Assembly: GCA_001687465.1 (NCBI GenBank)
Contig: LVLI01000173.1
Span: 104,103 to 168,102, forward strand
Length of the DNA stretch: 64,000 bases
Source: Halocafeteria seosinensis
Taxonomy: Eukaryota; Sar; Bigyra; Bicosoecida
Direction of reading: 5' to 3'
Shown: positions 44,608 through 55,500 of the stretch, piece after piece
Layout of the letters: each line of letters starts with the position of its first letter
Numbering within the stretch: position 1 is the stretch's first letter
Program-made: the position numbers and the translations under genes
Notes under the pieces: model-generated
What the model saw: the letters and a program-made list of their open reading frames with translations, nothing else
Told to the model about the DNA's origin: nothing
The model's database searches: none

Positions 44608-45814
44608 TTGAAACTCCCTGAAGACCGTAACTGAGAAGCGTATGGAGAACAGAAAGTCCGTGTAGAATACCACCATACGGTAGCCCATGGAAGCCCCCGC
44701 AGCCAGAATCGGGCTACCCGGGTATTGCTTGTGCTGTTGTTATCCAGTTACTAGTACATACGCTTGCTTCGTCAGTATTGATAACCCGTGGGCCAGGGCT
44801 CAAACCTGCTACCAGATTTGATACGCCAGAACGCGTGCTAAAACTGGTGACCTGGTGACGTTTGTTGGGTGATAGTGTGTGAGCTTGATGCGACAAGAAC
44901 CACCAAGTCGTTGTAGCTACTTGGTATGCTCATGAGATTGGTCAGTTCGTTTTGGCTACTTTGATTCTATCAGCATCTTACATCCAGTCCGTCTATCAAT
45001 GCCGTGTATTGGAACTATTGTGGGTCTCCAATGCGGGATTATTTTTGTGTCAGTTCCCAACACATGCTTTGGGTTGGTACGCTAGGAAGTAGTCTGAGCT
45101 GCTTCCAGTGAGATTTGAATCACGTTGTCGTTAGCATCAACGGTTGATGATGTAATAGTGGCTCTACAGATTCTATTCGTGGCTAATGTGCTACTCGTCG
45201 CCTTCTATCTGTCTCCTCGAGCGGTGCGGGGCTTGTTTTCCAGCAATAAAGGGTATTGCATAGCCATGTGAGGAGCGTTTAGCTGGGATCTAAAGGCCAG
45301 AATGCGTACAGACAAGACGAAACAAGAAACCGTCAAAAGGGCAGGTACAAACAATGTGGACCTCAGGCACGGCAAACCCTAGTCTTGTCGACAACTACCC
45401 AAAACGGGGGAGGCATCTTCAGGGGAGGAGAAACATTAAACTGGACAATCTATCTCTAAAGCAGATCATTTGCAAAAGAGAACCGCCAAGCTTCCAGAAC
45501 TCCCCAAAGAAAGTGCCAGCCATATGTACTACGGAGAAGAATAGAACGGAACTTGTATCTGCCGAGGAGCTCCTGTTTATAGCAACTTGGCCGTCCCGGA
45601 AAAGTGATAAGGAACAGAAAAGAAAAGGAACTCACAATTTCGTCTGCATGTTGGTTATGGAGCGTGTAGCGTCGCCAGACACTGAGCCTCAAAATACGCT
45701 AATGAAAAATTCCAGGTGCAATCAGCGCACGGTCTAAGTGTTACTCGGTTAAGGCGAATGAATGAGCTCTAAAAGTGGCCGTAAGGCCGGAGTTTCAGAA
45801 CGCAAGTGTCCATT

Positions 45815-45905
45815 CTTCTGGTAGCTTGTGTACCGGTGCAACGACCTCGAAGCAAGGTCATGATTGCTACCGCCAGGGAAGCATAGCCACCGCAGCATTT
45901 CGGAG
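45815..45905 (+). pseudogene. Relic of a class B GLUG gene 3' end, copy 2
   Basis: The stretch from TACCGGTGCAACGACCT onward matches copy 1 and the 3' end of the 41361-43790 gene at the nucleotide level, but a short deletion has shifted the frame (SKQGHD survives). Sequence downstream (GTAACTGAGAAG) is also shared with copy 1. Confidence 0.65.
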
Positions 45906-45980
45906 ACACTCCGCGAAGGTTGTAACTGAGAAGTGTGGCATGGAAAGACAAAAGTTTCACATGCACCTTCCTACTCTTTG

Positions 45981-46095
45981 AAGGCGTTTCCTTGACGCTT
46001 TAGCGGGAACGTGTTCGTGCTTCTTGCAATAACCAGAAGCGGTCTTACTCTTTGAGGCAAACATTTTCGGTTCTCGTTGGCCCAGTGGGCTTGGA
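45981..46095 (-). pseudogene. Relic of the transporter 5' end, copy 2
   Basis: The minus strand encodes LGQREPKMFASKSKTASGY and KKHEHVPAKA against MSQRETKEVGPSKGKTLSNH and KKHKPLPAEK of the SLC22-like gene. The start codon is lost and no downstream transporter sequence is present. Confidence 0.7.
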
Positions 46096-46530
46096 TTAGT
46101 GGGGTGAGTCAATCGAAGATGAAAATCACGAGCATGCAACTCGTTCTAGCCATTTCCTTCGAGCAACCAGTAAAACTCTAAGAAAGAAACACGATCTATC
46201 AACCAAGGAAGTTGAAAGAGTCCTTAACAGAGAGTCGTTGAGACATCCTTCCAACAATACACGTATTGCATGCCCCTTGCTGGAATAGCTCGTCTCGAAT
46301 TAAAACTTCGAATCTAAAACCATGCTAGATTTCCCAGAATTGTGGGTTGGCATCATAGGGCATTGTCCAAAGACCAATGGGCATATTGCGTAGTTAATTA
46401 GAAACAGCAGTTGGTAGCGGCATAGCGAACATCGTAGTCTAGAGCAAACAAGTATAAGAAGCAAAAAACAAAATGTTGATGAGAGTTAGCTTAAACGCTT
46501 TCTCTCTTCAGGGAAATCGAGAATACCATC

Positions 46531-49500
46531 TCACTTCCTTCTTGCCCTTCTCCCTTTTCTAACGCTTCTCAAGTTTACTGGTGTAGATGAGGGGGCGTTC
46601 GTGTCGCCAGGTTCCACGGGCTCTGAAGAATCATCTTTCGTATTTCCAGGGCCAGAAGGCAGCGTTTGTGCAAATTCCTTTTTAGCACCTCGTCCTTTGT
46701 TCAATCCTTTATGGGAATTGTACCGCTCGTGCTTTGCCTCTGCTGAAATCGAACTTCTTATGCTTCCTCGCTTCCTCGCATATTGTAATTGGGGTAACCC
46801 GGCTGCCGCTGCTACTGCTTGATTCCGCTTTGTTTCTCCATCTTCATCATTGTTAACCTTTACCTCTACTAACGGCGGAGGTTCTGCCAATAGCCTTGCC
46901 TTCCACTGCCGAAGTTTGAGCTTCATTCTATCGGCTGTTCGCATATCGGATTTATCAATGGAACTTGCTAAGGCAACTTGCACAGTGCAATTTCCACTAA
47001 CGGATTTTCTTCCTTCGCCTACGTTGGGTTTGTTGATTGATACGACTTTTACCTTGCTGGCCGGGGACGCATACGTTTCCAAATCCACAAACATCACCTG
47101 AGGGATCGTCGAATCATCAACCGTCGCGGCAGCCCCCAATTCCGGGTCATCCGCTGAAGTGTTTCCGGTGCTTATCTGCGAAGAACTAACGTATTCAACT
47201 ATCCTTGCTTTTAAGGTCTGTTCTTGGGCTTTACTCGTTGCTTGAGTTCGCTTCCTATCTCGGTCCATCTCCACAGACGGCAAAGCGCGACTTGAGGAGG
47301 ACGAGAGCGGATTGAGATGGGCTACATTCTCCTCTCCTGTAATGTTCTTAGTCCGTACTGCAGACTGCTGTCCCTGGATCAAGGAGCCGGTGTTGCTTTT
47401 CCTAGTCCCTACACTCGAACTGCTCGAAACTGCGCTTTGTCCAATTGCCGATGGACGGGCGTCCATATCTCCAGAAGAGACAGTGAACTTAGATGTAGGG
47501 ATACCTAGTTGAGTGGCATATAGTTCTGAGGGATCCCTAAACTTCTTCGAGAGAGTTTGGTTACGAGTGCGTCGGTAGCCAATGAATAGGAACAGCAGTA
47601 AAATAAATCCAGCGATCAGCGAGGGGGCTAGTATTGCCGAAACGGTAGATTGGGGGTCAGCTGCAGACCTCTCCTGTCCAAGCGAAGTACCCCCATCTGA
47701 GGATTCGTTGGCCATCGTAGAAGACACGGTAGATGTCGCCGAACTTATGCCTACGGTCGAAATAGGAGTAGCTGAGATCATTCTCTTAGTGACAGGTGTA
47801 CCTGATGACGAAACCATCGCAGTAATTGTCGTTGCCGGAAAAGAGGCACTCGGTGAAATGGACGGAGATGAAGACTGGCTCGGACGCGGAACAGGCTGCT
47901 TTCCTTCGAAGGCCAATGCAGGTGGTTCATCGTACTGGTGTACAGTCCAAATATCTTCAGACCAACTCCAGAGATTATCATGGACGTAAAGCTGGCCTGT
48001 AATGTCTTCCAGATTTGGCGAGTTGCCTCTCTCAATTAAAATTGTCTGATTCGCCACCTCACAACTTGGCGTCCTCCTGTTTTCCCCTCGATACACCGAA
48101 AACTTCAGCTCCACCAAGTTAGGTTCAGTGAACTGACTGTCGAAGACGGACTTCATCGGCACTGCAACAGTTCCAAATACAGGTCCAGAATGAATATCGG
48201 GATAGCCTGATGAATAAACATTACGAACTGTAACATTTCCTCCATGGAGACCTGTACCCCACCCACAAATTCCTCCAGCGGCTTCACCAACAGTACATCC
48301 TGTAGTATAGCTGTTCACGATAATCAGGTGTCCATATCTCCGGGCAGCCGAGCTACCAGCAATCCCACCACTAAAAAGCCCGCTGATATTCCCATTTGTA
48401 TAGCACTGAGATATGTACACCGAACCGTGGTCAAACGCAGACCGTGGTCCAACTATTCCGCCACCCGAGACAGACTTCACTTCTCCTTCCGAGAACGACT
48501 GAAATACGCGTACCAACCCTTTGTTGGCACCAGCTAGACTACCGCAAATTCCGCCTGCATTTTCCCCATGGATCGTCCCTGTTGAGGAACAACTATTCAC
48601 GTCAGCAAAGCCTCCGTCTTCCGCAGTCCGTCGACCAAATATTCCTCCACCACGAGCACCAATTGTCCCAGTTGAGGACGAATTTACAACCTGCACGTGC
48701 CCTCCTTTTCCTCCGGCATTTTCGCCGCATATACCCCCAGCGCGACGAGCTATATATCCTGTAGAGCTGGAATTCTCAATGACGAAATTGCCTGGACCGC
48801 CTTGGACAATGAACCCGCCTCCAGAAGATGTCCCTCCGTTCTTCATATGCACATTTTGCACTGTTATGGTTCCGTAGCCGTTGTTGGTGTTAGAATCCCC
48901 CGAATTCTCCAACTGGCGGATTGATAAAGACGAACGTGGAACCTCAACACTGTTACTGGTATCACCACCAATTAAACCTGAAAACTCAAACACACTCCTC
49001 ATGTCCATTTCATAGTCATTTCCCTCGAATGTTTCGTTCTTCCTCAAAGATATGTAAGCCTCGTTGTCGTAAACGTCCCTCCATCGAAATGAGCACGTCA
49101 GCACAAATAGCATTTCCTCAGGGAGATGAGAAATGCATCCTTCCTTTCCCTGATGTGTTATCATTTGTCGACGGTCACCGGTCAATAGAGGTCTCCCGCA
49201 GCTAGTGTTATATTCCTCTTTCTCAAACTTTAAAATCGGTAAACTATCGCCTTCTTTATGCCAAGTATCATTCGACCATTTTGCCACTATTCCACCAGGA
49301 ATATTGAGACTATCATTCACGGCAGACAGCCCGTCGGAGTTTTCTAGTTGAACAAATTTCCCAGTTATGTTTGCATCGGCAACTGGTGGCGCACAGTATA
49401 AAGAGTTCCTAATCTGGATGGACCTACCAACACTAACACCCAAGAAGCCAACGAGCCCACCACTGCTATTGCCTTCTGTTTTTCCAGATGCGTAACTATT

Positions 49501-52500
49501 CAAAATAAGAACCTGTCCTCCATGGCTAGCCGTTTGTGCTCCAGAGATTCCTCCTGCTTCATCACCCGAGATGATACCGGTTGTATAGCAATCTAATATG
49601 CTGCCGACACCGTGATAAGATCCTAAGTCCCCACCACATATCCCACCGCTTCCCTGTCCCTTTATGGCTCCCGCAGAGAACGAAGCTAAAACAACGACTG
49701 TCCCATTGTCTGAAGCCGCTCGCTTGCCTAAAATGCCACCCGCTTGGGAACCTAGAATGTCCCCTCCGTCTTCTCCACTGTAACAATTCTCAATGTCGAT
49801 ACGACCTCGGTGAGCTCCAGCTTCCCTACCAACTATCCCTCCTGCTCCATCACCTGTAATGTTACCGAACGAGGTGGATTTGCGAATAACAACGTGCCCT
49901 CCATAGCTTCCACATTTTGATCCACAAATCCCTCCACCTCCCGGATAGTTGACTCCACCAATGGTCCCTCTCGAACCACAACACTCAATTACAGCAAACA
50001 TTTGATTCTTTCGAAGAATGAACCCTCCGTCCGTATTTGTGGCACCGCCGACAGTTCCAACATTCCTAATAATTGGCGCTTCGTCAAACGACGTCACGCT
50101 TTCACGATCCACCGAAAATATGCCGTTGAATTGTTTGCTGTCACTAAGATGGATTAGATAGTTGTTTCCCTCAAATATCTCATATGCTTTCAACGAAAGA
50201 TACATGCTTCCGCTATAGTACCTTCCCCATTCGAAATCGCAAGTCAATTGAAACCTCCTTATAGCATGCTCATACGTTATACACTCCGATATTTCAGTTC
50301 CATCCAAGACTGAGGTCCGCAGATCTTGTCGAACTTGGGGCCACTCGTCTCGGGATAAATGAGAAAGAGATGAGTTGGCGGATTCCCCGATTTGGTAACG
50401 CAAATATGGGAACTCACCCGCGGACCCGGCAACCCAGATGGTCTCAGACCATCTATATTCAGACGCCGCAGACGATACGTTGTACAATTGCCCTCTAATT
50501 GAACTCAACTGATCTGAATTACCCGTCGCAGTAATGTTTTGAAACCCCTCTGAGAATAAAGGAGGCAGCGCAACCGCTAACTTGATGTTAACCGAATCAA
50601 TTGCTTCCCACATGATCCCTGCGGCGCCGTCCACGATACTTCCAGAAGCATAAGCCCGCTCTATCGAGACTAAACCAGTCTTTTTGCCAAGGATACCCCC
50701 TGATTTCCAACCACTGATTTCTCCACGTGAGTACGAGTCTGCGATTGTAGTGCCAGGGTTCGTACCCGTACCCGTCTTTTGACCTCCTATCCCACCACTC
50801 TCACTTCCAATATTACCCAGAGAAAAACATTCCGATATCTCTACGGAGCCCGATGCTTGTCCAATGATTCCGCCGCTGCCACCGTCTTCTATAGCGCCTG
50901 TCGAGTACGATTTTGAAATCGCTACCTTCCCTTTGAACGAACGACCAGCCCGCGCACCGACTATGCCTCCTGCTCCATCACCTCCTATTTTCCCAGTCGA
51001 GTAGCAGTTGGACAACACAGCTTTACTTGGTCGATAATCAAACTCACCACCAGTGGTATTACACCCAGCGATTCCACCCCCCAAACGATCTATCGTACCG
51101 GAGGAGCTACATGAATCAACTGTAAAATTGGTTTGACCTTTACGTACGATAAACCCGCCGCCGGGAACCGTCTTGCCACCGTCAGTATGTAAGTTGATGA
51201 TGCGCGGTGCCTCACTAAACCGATGAATTCCCCAATTACTGATTGCAAACAATCCTCTGAAGGTTTTTATAGTCCAAAGATTAATGCGATGATTATTTCC
51301 ATCAAAGACTTCTCCAGGAGCGAGAGTAATGTATGCCTTCCCTTGATTGTATTCTCGCCACACAAGGTTCTCGCAAACCAGTTGAAACAATAGTTTACTA
51401 CCATTGTAGTGAATGCACTCATCGTCGTTGTCTCGAAAAGAGTCAGCCATATCCCGAGCCTCATCTGCGGATACGCTTTGTTGTTGTACCAGTTCTCGAG
51501 ATACCGGCGGATGCCGTGCCGACGCACACTCCAAACGAGACTTCCGATCCAACAGCGGACGTAGAGTGGGCAACTCCCGATCCTGAAATGACAGGATAGG
51601 AGGCTCGTCCATTACACACTGCCAAATAGCGCTAGACCATTGTACGTTCTCTCCAAATTGATACAGACGACTATCAATATCATCTAGATCATCTGAATTG
51701 CCTTCGGAGACAGTAATCAGCTCCCCCGTGCTTTGGCCAGAAATGGGTGGAGAAGAGACGGAGTACTTGATTTCTACATGCTCTGCTGGCCTCCATATGT
51801 TAAGCCCATCGGATACTGTCGCCAACATTCCACCACTTCGATCTTCTTCTTTGACCATGCCAGAAGCGTAACTCGTGTGGATCAGTAGCCTGCCTCCATC
51901 GATTCCAGCGCGATGCCCGCAGAGACCACCGGCTTCCTTTCCCAATATATCACCACGTGAATAGGAATTGCGAATTTCCACGCTTCCACCGTTCGCTCCT
52001 GTATCAGCTCCACAGATGCCCCCACCTCCTCTACACTTAATGCTACCTTCCGAGTACGCTTGCGAAACCGTTACACTCCCGCGCTCCAGCCCGGCGTTGT
52101 CGCCGACAATACCGCCACTGGAAGTTCCTTCGATGTTTCCTAGTGAAGCCGAACGAAAGATACACACGCTTCCTTTTGATTTACCGGTATCACTTCCCGC
52201 GATACCACCTGCTTTGTAGCCTTGAACGTGGCCATTCGACATAGAGTTTGAGAGTCCTTCTAGACCATCTTCGTGAGTAGAGGACGCCAGAGGCTCCGCA
52301 GGGGCGTCACATGGAGACGAAGAACTCATACTAACGGTACCTCTTGTGGGTGACCGCATGGCACCCGAAACTATACCGACGCCATTCTCAGAGGCAAAAT
52401 CACTACCCACAATCCCTCCGGCATGATCTCCCGTGATCTCTCCGAACGAAGAGCACGTCATGATTTGAACGTGTCCTCTTGAGCCACATTTATACCCGCA

Positions 52501-55500
52501 TATACCACCGGCACCCCAACCGTTAATAGCCCCAGTTGAACTACAACCGAAGACTATCGCATACTGCGTTTCTTCCCTCAGTATGAAACCACCTGTATCG
52601 GCAACGATACCATTTACTGTTGCAACATCTCGGACCATAGGAGCCTTGTCAATGGAGTCAACCGACCGGTCGATGGCAAACAGCCCCGCAAATTCCGACG
52701 TTGCCGACAGATTGATGACACTATGCCCACCATCAATTGTCTCATCAGCGCGCAGTGAAATATATGCATCATCAGTGTAATTTGAATCCTTCCAGTGACA
52801 GTCCATTTTCAAAACGATTACAGCCTCAAGGTTTTCTATTTTTTCCCCCGAACACTTCCTGTATTCGAAGCACGGATCCCTTCCGGCAATTACTGAAGCC
52901 CTTCTGTCCCCTGTTCTTGCCTGAAACCAAAAGATTGGCGGCTCTGTGTTCCTATGCATCCAAACGTCACTAGGCCAACGAGATACGCCATTCAATTTGT
53001 ATAGCTTTCCTTGAATCATGCTTACATTACGTGCAAGACCTACAATCCGCGGGGAGGACCCAAATCCCACAACCGGTTGAGACCATGAAACCGAGTATTT
53101 CAGCTCAACGTCCGGGGAGCCAGTTTCCATACTACCTAGAATTCCACCACCAACTTTTTCATACATATCTCCCGAAGCATAACAATTTGTGATGGACACG
53201 CTACCATTCCAAACCGCAGTGTAGCCTCCGAGTATACCACCTGAATAGTCTCCCTTAATATCACCTGTAGTGTAACTGTTCCGAACCCCTAGCATGCCAT
53301 CAGAGGATGCCGCGAACGAACCACTGATGCCGCCACTCCTATCACCGATAGCATAGCCAATTGTATAGCACTGCTCAATTTGTGCTGTGCCATTCTTCGC
53401 CGCAAACGAACCACATACTCCTCCAGCACCACCACCTTTTATCCTTCCACTGGAAGATGACCGGCTTATTGCAGCATAGCCTCCCCAGGCGCTTGGTTCC
53501 GAACCAGTTATGCCACCAGCTCCGTCCCCTTCAATTGCTCCAGTGGAAATGGAGTCAAGAATTTCGATATGTCCTCCACTAGATCCACACCTACGACCAC
53601 ATAGTCCACCGCTGTTAGTGCCTGCACTAGTTCCCGAAGAGCTGCATGATTCCATTCTGAAAAATCTCTGCCAGCTTCGCACGAGAAACGACCCATTATC
53701 CCCCGTTTGTCCATCTCTTGTATGGACGTTTCGAATAATCGGTGCTTCTCTGACAGACGAAACGCTGCTATTTACAACAAATATCCCTTCGAATCCATCA
53801 ACACATTGGAGAGCAATTTCGTAACCCCCGCCATCGAACGCCTCACCAGCATTCAGCGTAATGAATGAGCTCGGATCGAAATAATCACTCCAGAGGAAGC
53901 TGCAAGTTTGCTCAAACGTGTATGTAGATATATTGTACATTAAACAAGGCACAATACCCTCATCGTTTACGAATGAACGAATGTCGCTCCGGTAATGAGT
54001 TCTCGACAAACTGTTTGGTTGTGGGTCACCACTGGAGACATTATGCTTCTGAAACTGTAGCTCAGGAAACCTGTCGTTTGTAGGAACCATCCAAATATTA
54101 TCACTCCATCGTTGAAGACCGAATGAGTGCAGCAAAGATCCTTGAATGGCATTCAATGAATCTGCGTTCCCTATCGAGCAGGAGATGTAAGCAGCATTAT
54201 TTCCAATAAGTTTTTCTGGGGATGGCGCGGAAAACCTAATGTATATCTGCGGATGAGATATCTCTATAGGACTATCTGTGCGTTCCAATCTCCGGGCTGG
54301 CGGATCTTGTCTTTCCCCACTCGAATACACATTTTCGATCTGTATAATGCCACCGGACATACCCGGATTTGCACCGCAAATTCCTCCTACGTCTCCCCAC
54401 AGTAAATCTCCGGTACTATAACAGTCTTTTATGCTCACAGTTCCTCCGTTACTTCCACACGAACTCCCGCATATCCCACCTCCGTCGGCTTGTATCATCC
54501 CTGTGGAATAACATTCCCAAACAAATACTAACCCCTCGTCGGAGGCGGCCAGTTTTCCCAAAATGCCGCCACTTCCTGGGCATCCAATATTGCCCCTTGA
54601 AAAGGAACGAATTACTTCTAACCTCCCTCGATTGGATGCTGCTTTCTGGCCAACTATTCCACCGGATCCTTTACCGTTGACCTGTCCATGTGAAAATGAA
54701 TTGGTAATCTTGACGCGTCCCCCGCCATGTCCGCAGTTTGCTCCACAGATCCCACCTCCTCCATCAGTTATTTCACCGGTAGACGAGCAAGACAAAATTT
54801 TCCCAAACGTTTGCCCATTACGCAGAATATAGCCAGCTTGAGGTTCGATACTGCCGTGCTCCAGGTGGACGTTGCGTATTAGTGGGGCTTCCTCGAAAGA
54901 CGTCACATGTTGACCCACCTCAAAGAGTCCTTTAAATGCATCAGTACGCTCCAGATCAATAATGTAGTCATTTCCCTCGAAAGTCTCATTCAATGTCAAT
55001 TGAATGTAATCATCGCTGGTGTACCCGAATGCACTCCAAGAGAAATCGCACTGGAGCAAGAACATCTTTTCACCAGGATCGAAAACAATGCAGGAAGAGT
55101 TGTTCGCAAGTACGACTTCGCGTAAGTCTCGGGAGCATACAGACTGGTATGAACTCGTCAAAACAGCAAGAAAACAGATATGAATAGACGATGCCGGGTG
55201 TTTGAAGAGCGGCTTCCTTTGCCTCTGACGTTTAGTCGTCGCCTTTATGAGATCTGACAAGAGTATGGTGACAAGAGCAGACAAAAATAGGACACGTTTC
55301 CAGCCACTCGGGTTTTTATATCCACCCGCATCATGCTCCAGTGAGCCCTCTTGCTCTACTTTACTGACGTCGTTTCTTCCGGCAGGATCAATAGTGCTAA
55401 CACAGGTGCTTCGTCTCGTAGCACTTGTCCTAAGTGAATCGTATGTGAGGCAAGACGCGATGCTCTCATGTTTTCTGAATAACTGCCTGTCGTGCGGGGG

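Noticed and set aside
44700-44900. tRNA- or SINE-like element on the minus strand with a B-box-like GGTTTGAGCCC
   Set aside because: The B box is imperfect, no convincing A box or cloverleaf could be drawn, and no second copy was found in the window.
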